The notes: generated by a model from the letters alone, not told the origin. A stretch of 64,000 bases of DNA from Clostridia bacterium (GCA_017540175.1 JAFYBN010000005.1:1-64000), one strand, 5' to 3'. Positions 30,560-38,261 are shown, counted from the stretch's first letter. Translations and numbers: made by a program.

Positions 30560-31435
30560 TTATTTCTCTTCGTCCTTCTTTTTCGATTTGCTTTTTTTGA
30601 TGCCGAGGAAAACGAGCGCCGCGGAAACAAGACTTCCCGCCGTGCCGAAGGCCGCGGCCTTGACGATTTTCGATTTCTTTTCCGCCTTGGCGCGCCGCTC
30701 GGCGAGACTCTGCTCAAAGAGCCAGTCGATGACCTCCCGGTCGGTATAGACGGTGTCCCAGACGTTGTGTCCCATCCCGTCGAATTCCGTGTAGTCGATC
30801 AGCTCGCCGCCGGCTTTTTTGATCGCCGCGAACATCTGTCTCGTGCATTTGACGGGAACCGCTTCGTCCTCGGAGCCGTGGAAGGTCCGGATCGGGATGC
30901 GCTTCAGAAGTCCGGCGTAGGAGGGGTCGCCCCCGCCGCAGATCGGAATGCCCGCGGCAAAGCGGGCGCCGTGCCGGGACAGGAGATCCCACGTGCCGAA
31001 GCCTCCCATCGAAAGACCGGTCACATAGAGACGGTCGTCGTCGACGTTGTAGAAATCCCTCAGCTCGTCGATCACCATGCACAGGCATTCGAGCGCGGGA
31101 GATTCCGGGGTTTCCGAGATCGTATAGTTGTCCGTCCACGGGGCAAGCACCCATTGGCTGTCCGTCGGGCACTGCGGCGCGAGAACGATGGCGTCGTAGA
31201 GAGGGGATTCGGGATAGGAAAACAGGTTCTGAACAAAGACGGAAATCTGCTTTTCGTTGTCGTCTCCGCGCTCTCCCGCGCCGTGGAGGAAGACGAGAAG
31301 GGGATAGCGCTCCCCACAGTCGTAGTTCTTCGGAACGTAGAGGCGGTAGGGAAGAACGAATCCGTTGTGCTCGAATTTCCGTTTTTCAAATATATCCGCA
31401 ACCTCGTAGGTGCGGGTTCTTTTCACTTTCATCAT
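30560..31435 (-). CDS. Alpha/beta-hydrolase esterase with C-terminal membrane anchor
   Basis: The core is an alpha/beta hydrolase of the PHB-depolymerase/phospholipase-like esterase group. LLVFLHGAGERGDDNE forms the oxyanion region, VTGLSMGGFGTWD holds the nucleophile Ser, FHGSEDEAVP the acidic residue and MGHNVWDTV the His. There is no signal peptide. The last 40 residues are unusual: a Lys-rich stretch, one hydrophobic helix (AAFGTAGSLVSAALVFLG) and a Lys/Ser tail, so the enzyme is probably tail-anchored facing the cytoplasm. The start (31435 or 31432) lacks a strong ribosome binding site and lies 5-8 bases from the preceding stop, which suggests coupling to the oxidoreductase gene. Confidence 0.83.
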   Translation of the reverse strand: MMKVKRTRTYEVADIFEKRKFEHNGFVLPYRLYVPKNYDCGERYPLLVFLHGAGERGDDNEKQISVFVQNLFSYPESPLYDAIVLAPQCPTDSQWVLAPWTDNYTISETPESPALECLCMVIDELRDFYNVDDDRLYVTGLSMGGFGTWDLLSRHGARFAAGIPICGGGDPSYAGLLKRIPIRTFHGSEDEAVPVKCTRQMFAAIKKAGGELIDYTEFDGMGHNVWDTVYTDREVIDWLFEQSLAERRAKAEKKSKIVKAAAFGTAGSLVSAALVFLGIKKSKSKKKDEEK

Positions 31436-31440
31436 GGCAG

Positions 31441-32496
31441 TCAAAAGGCAACTTCGCATCCGCGCTCGCTGGAATCGTAGATTCCCTGCATCAGCTTGGA
31501 CGTGAGAATGTTGCGGTCAATGTGGCTGGGGAGCTTCTCGCCGGTCTGAACGCAGGAGACAAAGGCGTTGATCTCGTTCTGGAACATCGGGGTGCTCACG
31601 TATTCCGGCTTGTAGCTGTACAGCTTGCCGTCCTTCGTCGTGTAAACGGTGAAGTCGCCGCCGTACTGAAGACGGATGCCCGCCTTCGTGCCGAGGAAGT
31701 CGATGTACTGTTCCGCGACGCCGATGTTCTGCGCCCACGCGCCGTTGAGCGAAATCGTGGGACCGGTCGTGCGCACGAACGCAGTCACGGAGTCGTCCAC
31801 GTCGTAGGTGCCGTTCAAGTCCTTCGTGTTTTCCGCCCACATGCTTTCGTAGACATAGTTCGGCATGTCCGCGCCGAGCTTGCAGAACGCCTTGCCGGAG
31901 ACGGTCTTCGGTTCGGGATCGCCGAGGCAGTACATCACGATGTCGAGATAGTGCACGCCCCAGTCGATCAGAGCGCCGCCGCCCGCGATCTCCTTCGTCG
32001 TGAACGCGCCGCCGAGCCCCGGGATGGAGCGGTGCGCGCGGAAGGACACGTAGACGTGATAGATTTCGCCGAGCTCGCCCGCGTCGATGAGCTTTTTGAT
32101 TTCGTTGACGGCGGTGTTGAAGCGGTTCACCACGCCGATGTTCAGAGTGAGTCCCGTTTCATGCTGCGCAGCCTGCATGGTCTGCGCTTCCGCGTAGGTG
32201 CGGGCCGCGGGCTTCTCGCAGAGAACGTGTTTGCCGGCATGCAGCGCGTCGATGGCGATGACGGGATGCATCCGGTTGGGGGTGCAGACGGAAACGGCCG
32301 TGATTTCGGGATCGGCGAGCACGTCGTGATAATCCGTCACGGCGATGCCGCAGCCGTATTTCTGAACCGCCGCTTCCGCGCGTTCGGGGATGATGTCGCA
32401 GAAATACTTGATTTCTGCGTCCGGGCAGTTCATGTAGGAGGGAATGTGCGCTGCGTTCGCAATCGTACCGCAGCCGATGACGCCAACTTTGATCAT
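31441..32496 (-). CDS. Gfo/Idh/MocA-family oxidoreductase
   Basis: The 351-residue protein starts with the Rossmann motif VGVIGCGTIANAAHIPSY. Next comes VSVCTPNRMHPVIAIDALHA, and HVLCEKPAARTYAEA carries the conserved EKP Lys. The C-terminal domain includes LIDWGVHYLDIVMYCLG with the catalytic His region. These NAD(P)-dependent enzymes oxidise or epimerise sugars and inositols. The substrate is not deducible. It forms a two-gene unit with the esterase downstream. A promoter at 32558-32586 and a palindrome close to the parS consensus (32520-32535) lie upstream. Confidence 0.92.
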   Translation of the reverse strand: MIKVGVIGCGTIANAAHIPSYMNCPDAEIKYFCDIIPERAEAAVQKYGCGIAVTDYHDVLADPEITAVSVCTPNRMHPVIAIDALHAGKHVLCEKPAARTYAEAQTMQAAQHETGLTLNIGVVNRFNTAVNEIKKLIDAGELGEIYHVYVSFRAHRSIPGLGGAFTTKEIAGGGALIDWGVHYLDIVMYCLGDPEPKTVSGKAFCKLGADMPNYVYESMWAENTKDLNGTYDVDDSVTAFVRTTGPTISLNGAWAQNIGVAEQYIDFLGTKAGIRLQYGGDFTVYTTKDGKLYSYKPEYVSTPMFQNEINAFVSCVQTGEKLPSHIDRNILTSKLMQGIYDSSERGCEVAF

Positions 32497-32519
32497 GGTT
32501 GCACTCCTTTTTTTCGGAC

Positions 32520-32535
32520 CGTTTCATGTGAAACA
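32520..32535. promoter_or_regulatory. Degenerate parS-like palindrome
   Basis: CGTTTCATGTGAAACA differs from the perfect parS sites of this window at two positions. It lies between the -10 box and the start codon of the Gfo/Idh gene, so it could be a weak ParB site or an operator. Confidence 0.45.
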
Positions 32536-32557
32536 GCTCCGTTGATTTTCTTCCTTT

Positions 32558-32586
32558 ATTATAACACATGAACGGAGGAATTTCAA
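32558..32586 (-). promoter_or_regulatory. Promoter of the oxidoreductase-esterase unit
   Basis: On the minus strand TTGAAA (32586-32581) and TATAAT (32563-32558) with a 17-base spacer. Confidence 0.65.
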
Positions 32587-32626
32587 CAGAAACTTGCGGG
32601 AACAGAGATAATTTCGTGTTTGTCGC

Positions 32627-32655
32627 TTGACACAGGGGGAACCATATGATATAAT
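32627..32655 (+). promoter_or_regulatory. tRNA promoter
   Basis: Perfect consensus TTGACA (32627-32632) and TATAAT (32650-32655), 17-base spacer, 9 bases before the tRNA. Confidence 0.8.
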
Positions 32656-32664
32656 GAACAGCAC

Positions 32665-32738
32665 GGGTCATTAGCTCAGTTGGTCAGAGCTCCCGGCTCA
32701 TAACCGGTTGGTCCCGGGTTCGAGTCCCTGATGACCCA
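32665..32738 (+). tRNA. tRNA with CAU anticodon (Met or Ile2)
   Basis: The acceptor stem GGGTCAT/ATGACCC is perfect, as is the D stem GCTC/GAGC. The anticodon loop is CTCATAA (anticodon CAU at 32699-32701) and the T loop TTCGAGT is standard. CCA is not encoded. Two stem positions are mismatched: C32692 against T32708 in the anticodon stem and C32715 against T32729 in the T stem. CAU tRNAs can be elongator Met, initiator Met or lysidine-modified Ile; the A-T first pair of an initiator is absent and I cannot decide between elongator Met and Ile2. Confidence 0.88.
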
Positions 32739-32787
32739 AACGATAAAAGACTCCCTCTGGGGAGTCTTTTATCGTTCGGGTCATCAG
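32728..32787 (+). terminator. Extended terminator hairpin that includes the tRNA 3' end
   Basis: A 28-bp inverted repeat (32728-32755 with 32760-32787, one mismatch, 4-base loop TCTG) begins inside the tRNA: its left arm contains the final T-stem bases and the whole 3' acceptor strand. The inner part, AAAAGACTCCC/GGGAGTCTTTT, looks like a normal intrinsic terminator. The outer part re-creates the complement of the tRNA end. Confidence 0.75.
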
Positions 32788-33079
32788 GCTGAGAAACGGG
32801 TGGAGTTTCCTACGTTCGCTCTGAAATAAAGCTAAGAGGGTGTGCGTGGAAGCGCCGAAAAATAAAGCTGCACGTTCCCGGAAACTCCGAGAAGCAAAAT
32901 GCGCCAGCATTTTGCGACGGGGTTCGAGTCCCTGCTGAGAAACGGGTGGAGTTTCCTACGTTCGCCCCGAAATAAAGCTAAGAGGGTGTGCGCGGAAGCG
33001 CCGAAAAATAAAACTGCACGTCCCCGGAAACTCCGAGAAGCAAAATGCGCCAGCATTTTGCGACGGGGCCCTGATGAGC
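32788..33079 (+). repeat. 146-bp tandem duplication with tRNA-like ends
   Basis: Two head-to-tail copies (32788-32933 and 32934-33079) differ at a handful of positions. Each contains GGAGTTTCC paired with GGAAACTCC (32802-32810 with 32880-32888 in copy 1) and an AAAATGC/GCATTTT hairpin. Copy 1 ends in GGTTCGAGTCCCTG, identical to the tRNA T arm; copy 2 ends in CCCTGATGAGCC, close to the tRNA 3' end. The small open frames across it repeat with the DNA and are not supported as genes. Confidence 0.8.
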
Positions 33080-33086
33080 CCTTTTT

Positions 33087-33130
33087 GAAAGTTTCTTGCC
33101 AGGCTTCTTTTCAAAGAAGCCGCGTACCCC
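33087..33130 (-). repeat. 3'-end hairpin element near the surface protein gene
   Basis: GAAAGTTTCTTGCCAGG followed by GGCTTCTTTTCAAAGAAGCC and GCGTACC; a member of the GCGGCTTTCTTT family. A further AAAAGGACGGA/TCCGTCCTTTTT hairpin at about 33147-33178 is the likely terminator of the surface protein gene. Confidence 0.65.
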
Positions 33131-33198
33131 TCGTACCCCCCACGAAAAAAGGACGGAATATTTCATCCGTCCTTTTTATGGGTTATGGGTTTATCCGA

Positions 33199-35139
33199 TT
33201 ATTTTCTCTTGGAGATCCAGGCAGAGCCGAGGACGGAGAGAATCACAACCAGACCGCCGCCGATGAAGGAGCCGCATCCGGACTTCTTCTCTTCGGTCGT
33301 GCTGTCAGCCGCCGGAGTGTTGTCAGCAGCAGGAGTCTCGTTGGCAGGCTGGGTTTCCGGAGTCTCGGCAGGAGTCTCAGCCGGGGTTTCGGCAGGAGTC
33401 TCCGCAGGAGTCTCGGCGGGAGTTTCGGCAGGAGTTTCAGCCGGGGTCTCGGCCGCGGCGACCTTGCCGCTCAGCGCCACTTCGGAGATCTGAACGATCT
33501 CGTCGGTGGAGGAAGCGATGTCGAGCTTGACATAGCTGTAAGCCGGGGAAGCGTCGAAGGACTTCGCGAAGTAACGGAAGTTGCTCTGGACGAACATGGA
33601 GTTGTCACCGGAGGTGATTTCCGTCCAGTTCTCGCCGTCGTTGGAGCCGGAGAGCGTCCAAGCGGTCGGGATTCTGCCGTAGTCGGCGTTGTCGTTCGCG
33701 AGAGCGATCGCGATACCGTCGATGGTCCAGGTGCCGTTCAGGTTCGCCTTCGCCTCGGCGGGAAGGGTGTTGGTGCAGAACTTGGTGGCGGTGTCGCCGT
33801 CCCAGAGGTTGTCCGGACCTTCGTTGTCGAAGGAAGCGGAGCCGCCTTCACCGGTGATGCCTTCGATCACGATGGTCTTGCCAACGGATTCGAGAGCAGC
33901 GGCAGCGGAGCCGAAGCCGGGAGCGGTGGAGGTACCGGTCAGAACCACTTCGGAGAGCTGGAACGTGCCGGGAACCTCAGCGGAATCCGCTTCCCAGAGG
34001 ATGTAGTTGTAGGTTTCAGCAGTCTTCGGGATCGGAGCGCAGTAGTAGGTGAAGTCGAGTTCGGTGCCGTCGGCTTCCTTCAGGAAGTTAACGTCGCCGT
34101 TGGCAAGGAGCGTCCAGTTTTCGCCGTCCTTGGAACCGAAGATGGCCCAGGTAGCGGGAGAACGGCCGTTGTAGGAGCTGTTGTCGTTCGCGGTCGCCAT
34201 GATCACACCGTCGATGGTGTAGTCTTCGTCGTACTTCCAGATGGAGACGAACGGAGCGGTGCCGTTGCAGAACTTGGTAGCGGTGTCATGGTCCCAGAGG
34301 TTTTCCGGACCTTCGTTGTTGTTGCCGAGCGTGCCGAGGACGAAGGAACCGCCCTTGATGGCCGGGCTGCCGCCGAGAGCCGCCACAGCAGCGTCTTCGG
34401 TGTCATAAGCGGTGCCGTTGTTGGCAAGGATGGAGCCGGCTTCGTAGTCGACGTATTCCGCATAGACGGGAACCTCAGGGAGGTCGACTTCAACGGTCGT
34501 ATCGGCGTCGCCGGTACGGGTACCGCAGATGACGAGTTCGGACATCTGGAAGCATCCGGAGAGAGCGCCTTCGGACTGCCACATCAGGAAGGACCATTCG
34601 CCGTCAACCGTGATCGCGCACGGATAGTAGGTGAAGTTGGTCTCTTCGAAGAAGGTGTCGTCGCCCTGCGCGATGCAGGTCCAGGACTGAGCGTCGTTGG
34701 AAGCGTACAGATACCACTCGAAGGGGTTTCTGTCGTTGTAGGACGCGTTGTCGTTCGCGGTGGCGAGGATCAGACCGTCGATCTTGTACTTGCCGTCAAG
34801 AGCGGCAGCGGAGATCGTCGGGAAGGTGCCGGTGCAGAACTTCGTGGTGACGCTGTTGTCCCAGAGGTTTTCCGGGCCTTCGCCGCCGAAGCTTTCGGTA
34901 CCGCCGAGGAAGGTGTAGATACCGGTCAGAGGAGTCTTGCCGATCGCGTTGCCAGCGTCCGCAAGAGCGGCGGCCGCGTCTTCGCTGCCGTCAAACCCGT
35001 CAGCCGTTCTCTCGAGCGGTTCGGTGTTGCCAGCCTCGCATTCGAGGTACTCAAGATTCGGCTCGGCCGCGGAAACGGTCAGCGAGAGTACCGAGAGTGC
35101 GAGGAGAGCGGTGAGAAAGATGGAAAGCGCTTTCTTCAT
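33199..35139 (-). CDS. Exported surface protein with three discoidin-like modules and Pro-Ala-Glu-Thr repeats
   Basis: The start at 35139 follows AGGAGAT. A signal peptide (MKKALSIFLTALLALSVLSL, cleavage near VSAAE) leads into three homologous modules of about 140-160 residues. Each has a GPENLWDxxxxTKFC segment, then an IDGxxxATANDN segment, then a W-x-(L/I)-x-(G/A)-S-x-D-x-x-x-W core. This resembles F5/8 type C (galactose-binding-like) folds. A linker of eight PAET repeats follows (DNA 33358-33453). The C-terminus is KKSGCGSFIGGG, one hydrophobic helix and SKRK. No catalytic domain is seen, so it is probably a carbohydrate-binding or adhesive surface protein. Confidence 0.8.
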   Translation of the reverse strand: MKKALSIFLTALLALSVLSLTVSAAEPNLEYLECEAGNTEPLERTADGFDGSEDAAAALADAGNAIGKTPLTGIYTFLGGTESFGGEGPENLWDNSVTTKFCTGTFPTISAAALDGKYKIDGLILATANDNASYNDRNPFEWYLYASNDAQSWTCIAQGDDTFFEETNFTYYPCAITVDGEWSFLMWQSEGALSGCFQMSELVICGTRTGDADTTVEVDLPEVPVYAEYVDYEAGSILANNGTAYDTEDAAVAALGGSPAIKGGSFVLGTLGNNNEGPENLWDHDTATKFCNGTAPFVSIWKYDEDYTIDGVIMATANDNSSYNGRSPATWAIFGSKDGENWTLLANGDVNFLKEADGTELDFTYYCAPIPKTAETYNYILWEADSAEVPGTFQLSEVVLTGTSTAPGFGSAAAALESVGKTIVIEGITGEGGSASFDNEGPDNLWDGDTATKFCTNTLPAEAKANLNGTWTIDGIAIALANDNADYGRIPTAWTLSGSNDGENWTEITSGDNSMFVQSNFRYFAKSFDASPAYSYVKLDIASSTDEIVQISEVALSGKVAAAETPAETPAETPAETPAETPAETPAETPAETPETQPANETPAADNTPAADSTTEEKKSGCGSFIGGGLVVILSVLGSAWISKRK

Positions 35140-35302
35140 GTTTTGCATCTCCTGTAATAGAATGATGATTCGTTTGGGTTTCCGCTTTCCGGCCGACAGC
35201 CGCGCGGTTTGCGCCCGCCCCAGCCCGCCGTGCGCAGACGGGGTGGGAGAAGCGCCGCTTCCGCGGATCGGAGGGCGGTAAACGAGAATCCAATACATCA
35301 TA

Positions 35303-35331
35303 ATTATATCACCCCTTTTCAGTCGTGTCAA
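35303..35331 (-). promoter_or_regulatory. Promoter of the surface protein gene
   Basis: On the minus strand TTGACA (35331-35326) and TATAAT (35308-35303) with a 17-base spacer; leader of about 160 bases. The gap 35140-35508 also holds a -10-like TATAAT at 35460-35465 for the rightward DUF4342 gene, without a clear -35. Confidence 0.7.
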
Positions 35332-35508
35332 GTGTAAATTTATCACCGGTTGCCGGAAAATTGTATCATTTTTTGCACACTGTCGTAAAAAATTACGGAT
35401 TTTGCTTTTTTTAATCGCTTTTTAATCAGAAGACTCTATCGCTTTAACGTTCCGTTTGATATAATAAGGCATCAGGACGAACCGGAGAACGGTAAACGAG
35501 AGGAAGAC

Positions 35509-35934
35509 ATGGAACACTTTGAAATGATCGAAAAACTGTGCGGCAAGGCGGGCGTCACAAGAGAAGAAGCCGCCGACGCGCTGACGCGCGCGAACTGGGA
35601 TATGCTCGAAGCCCTCGTGCTTCTCGAGCAGGACGGAAAAATCCCCCCGCTGACCTCGAGCGTCGCGACGGTAACTCCCGCGCGCAGCCGGCAGTCCGCC
35701 GGGGAGAAAAGGAGCGCGGCGGACGGCGACGCCTTCATCGAGCGCACCCGGGACCTGCTCGAGAAATCCCTCGCGTATTCCTTCATCGTGCGCCGCCAGG
35801 GGAAGGAAGTCCTCTATCTGCCCGTGCTCGTCGGCATCGCGATCGTGCTCGCGTCATTCCGCCTTTCCGCGCTCGCGCTGGTGCTGGGCCTATGCTTCGG
35901 CTGCCGGTACAGCGTCGAGAAACGGGCGCAGTAA
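35509..35934 (+). CDS. DUF4342 protein with N-terminal UBA/TS-N-like domain
   Basis: Residues 1-45 (MEHFEMIEKLCGKAGVTREE ... WDMLEALVLLEQDGK) form a UBA/TS-N-type three-helix domain like that of EF-Ts. A linker follows. Residues 80-141 match DUF4342: KSLAYSFIVRRQGKEVLYLP, then a hydrophobic glycine-containing helix pair (VGIAIVLASFRLSALALVLG), and a basic end. The protein is probably membrane-associated. Function is unknown. An AGAGGAAG ribosome binding site precedes the start. It lies 12 bases before the response regulator gene, so it is very likely in one operon with the two-component system. Confidence 0.75.
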   Translation: MEHFEMIEKLCGKAGVTREEAADALTRANWDMLEALVLLEQDGKIPPLTSSVATVTPARSRQSAGEKRSAADGDAFIERTRDLLEKSLAYSFIVRRQGKEVLYLPVLVGIAIVLASFRLSALALVLGLCFGCRYSVEKRAQ

Positions 35935-35946
35935 AGGAGCGACAAA

Positions 35947-36618
35947 ATGAGCCGTATTCTGATTATCGAAGACGAGGATAAGATCGCCCGCTTCATCGAG
36001 CTTGAGCTTTCCCACGAGGGGTACGAAACCGCAAAGGCCGCGGATGGACGTTCCGGTCTTGCCGAGGCGGAAAAGGGCGGGTACGACCTCATCATCCTCG
36101 ACATCATGCTCCCCGAGCTGAACGGGATCGAGGTCCTGCGCCGCCTGCGCAGGGAATCGGACGTCCCGGTGATCCTGCTCACGGCGCGGGACAGCGTGAC
36201 GGATAAGGTCACAGGGCTCGACATGGGCGCGAACGACTATATCACAAAGCCCTTTGCCATCGAGGAGCTGCTTGCCCGCATCCGGGTCATCCTCCGCAGC
36301 AGCGAGGCCCGCTCCGGCCGCGCCGGAGCGAAGGAGGACCTGCTCGAGGCGGGCGGGATCTCGCTGAATCCGGACTCGCACGAGGTGACCTATCAGGGCG
36401 AGCCGGTCGAACTCACCAACCGGGAATTCATCCTCCTGCGCATCCTGCTCGAGAACCGCGGCGTCGCCATGACCCGCGAAAAGCTCCTCAGCGAGGCGTG
36501 GGGCTACGATTATTACGGCGAAACGAATATCATCGACGTGTACGTCCGCTACATCCGGCAGAAAACCGCGGACGACGTCATCAAAACCATCCGCGGCGTC
36601 GGATATATGATCGGTTGA
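35947..36618 (+). CDS. OmpR/PhoB-family response regulator
   Basis: The receiver domain begins MSRILIIEDEDKIARFIELE; DLIILDIMLPELNG holds the phospho-acceptor Asp (about residue 51), LLTARD the conserved Thr, and DYITKPFAIEELLARI the Lys. The C-terminal winged helix has LTNREFILLRILLENRGVAM and VDVYVRYIRQK-like DNA-binding segments (VYVRYIRQKT) and ends in TIRGVGYMIG. All key residues are intact. The kinase partner follows 104 bases later; the spacer contains a short GGGTGACC direct repeat. Target genes are unknown. Confidence 0.95.
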   Translation: MSRILIIEDEDKIARFIELELSHEGYETAKAADGRSGLAEAEKGGYDLIILDIMLPELNGIEVLRRLRRESDVPVILLTARDSVTDKVTGLDMGANDYITKPFAIEELLARIRVILRSSEARSGRAGAKEDLLEAGGISLNPDSHEVTYQGEPVELTNREFILLRILLENRGVAMTREKLLSEAWGYDYYGETNIIDVYVRYIRQKTADDVIKTIRGVGYMIG

Positions 36619-36722
36619 TCGGGTGACCGGGTGACCGGATAAGGCAGCCGGGCCCAATCGAACGCGGTCCGCAGAGACGGAGAATAACCGACGGCGGACC
36701 GCCGCATTTTGGAGAGTACCGT

Positions 36723-38192
36723 ATGGTGAATACCGCAGAAAACAAAACCGCGCCGAAAGTGAAACGAAAAACCCGCTCCATCGCGAAGCGGCTCAGCGCC
36801 GCGCTCGCGTGGCGGGCGTTTTTCCGAGGCCTGTTCCTGAGCATCCTCATCTGCGCCGTCCTGCTTGTCGGGTGGTGCTGCGTCAAGGAGGGCGGCTTCG
36901 GCGCGGATACGCACCGGAGCTTTTCGGGAAAACTGAATCTCGCGTCCCCGCGCGAGTTTTTGAAGGCTGCCGCGGAAATGCCCGCGGACGCCCTCCGCCT
37001 CGCGAATCATCTGATCCGCGGGGAAGAGGCGGGGTACGGCGAATACTTCCCGTTCAGCGGGGTGAGCTACGTCGTTTCAAACGAGACGGGCAGCCGCTCC
37101 TTTCCCGCCGAGCACATCCTCGCACTGCTGTGGTACTGCTTTATTGTTTACAATCTGATCGGTCTCGCCCGGGCGGCGGTCAGTTCCTTTGTCTCGAGCG
37201 GGATCATCCGGCGGCATCTCAGACCCCTTGACGACATGGCCAACCTCGCCGAAGAGCTGTCGGACGAAAAGCACACCGTCGGCAGCGCGGAGGTGCGCGG
37301 CGAAGCGGGGAAGGAAACGCTCGATCTCAAGGAAGCCATCGGGGAGATCGACGACGTGTCGGACAGCGGCGCGCGCATCGAATTCCGCTCAACGGAGCTG
37401 GAAGGGCTCGAGTCCGCGCTCAACAAAATGCTCGACCGCCTGGAAGAGGGCAAGAAAAAGCAGATCCGCTTCGTGGATGACGCCTCCCACGAGCTCCGCA
37501 CGCCGATCGCGGTGATCCACGGTTACGCGGACATGCTCGACCGGTGGGGCAAGGACGATCCGAAGATCCGCGATGAGGCGATATCCGCGATCAAGACGGA
37601 ATCGGAGCACATGACGACCCTGATCGATCAGCTCCTTTTCCTCGCGCGGGGAGAAATGGACCGTCACGTGCTTGAAAAACAGCCGGTGAACGCGCAGGCG
37701 CTGCTGGACGAAATCATGGTGGAGAGCGAAATGCTCGATACGGCGCACCTGTTCCGGATGCTCTCCGTTCCGGGAGGAGACACCGACGACGACGAGGAAA
37801 CCACCGCGCGCCTCGATTCGCTCAGGGTGCTTGCCGATCCCGCGATGCTCAAGCAGGCGGTCCGCATTCTCAGGGACAACGCGGTGAAATATACCCCGGC
37901 GGGCGGGGAGGTCACGTTCAAGGCGTACGCGAGGGGCGAGAAGGTCTGTTTTGAGGTCGGGGATTCCGGCATCGGCATTCCGAAGGACGAACTTCCGCGC
38001 GTATTCGACCGGTTCTACCGCGGCACGAACGCGCGGACGGACAACGCGGGCGGCAGCGGACTCGGACTCTCCATCGCTCAGTGGATCGTCAAGGAGCACG
38101 GCGGCTCGATCGAAGCGATCTCCTCCGAGGGCGTCGGAACAAAGATGACGATCGTGCTGGATCAGACCCAGCCCGAAGACGCGCAGCCGTAA
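36723..38192 (+). CDS. Membrane sensor histidine kinase
   Basis: There are two membrane helices, residues about 37-57 (FFRGLFLSILICAVLLVGWC) and 129-152 (HILALLWYCFIVYNLIGLAR), enclosing an extracytoplasmic sensor of about 70 residues. The dimerisation box DDASHELRTPIAVIHGYADM carries the phospho-accepting His. ATP-binding boxes follow: RDNAVKYTP (N box), VGDSGIGIP (G1), FDRFYRG (F) and GGSGLGLSI (G2). The segment between helix 2 and the H box is longer than a usual HAMP domain and acidic. It pairs with the preceding regulator. The signal is not deducible. Confidence 0.93.
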   Translation: MVNTAENKTAPKVKRKTRSIAKRLSAALAWRAFFRGLFLSILICAVLLVGWCCVKEGGFGADTHRSFSGKLNLASPREFLKAAAEMPADALRLANHLIRGEEAGYGEYFPFSGVSYVVSNETGSRSFPAEHILALLWYCFIVYNLIGLARAAVSSFVSSGIIRRHLRPLDDMANLAEELSDEKHTVGSAEVRGEAGKETLDLKEAIGEIDDVSDSGARIEFRSTELEGLESALNKMLDRLEEGKKKQIRFVDDASHELRTPIAVIHGYADMLDRWGKDDPKIRDEAISAIKTESEHMTTLIDQLLFLARGEMDRHVLEKQPVNAQALLDEIMVESEMLDTAHLFRMLSVPGGDTDDDEETTARLDSLRVLADPAMLKQAVRILRDNAVKYTPAGGEVTFKAYARGEKVCFEVGDSGIGIPKDELPRVFDRFYRGTNARTDNAGGSGLGLSIAQWIVKEHGGSIEAISSEGVGTKMTIVLDQTQPEDAQP

Positions 38193-38220
38193 AGCGGAAC
38201 GGCAGCCCCGCCGCAAAAAA

Positions 38221-38261
38221 ACAGGATCCTGCGGTTTTTTGCCGGGATCCTGTTTGTTTTT
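38221..38261. terminator. Bidirectional terminator between the kinase and MORN genes
   Basis: ACAGGATCC (38221-38229) pairs with GGATCCTGT (38245-38253). A-tracts on the left and T-tracts on the right make it usable from both convergent genes. Confidence 0.75.

Noticed and set aside
32698..33056. Two similar small minus-strand frames downstream of the tRNA
   Set aside because: They are the same reading of the two 146-bp tandem copies and overlap the tRNA; similarity reflects DNA duplication, not protein selection.
32899..35157. 752-residue open frame opposite the surface protein, rich in Gly/Val/Ser repeats
   Set aside because: Its repeats are the antisense reading of the PAET repeat. The opposite strand has the signal peptide, promoter and ribosome binding site.
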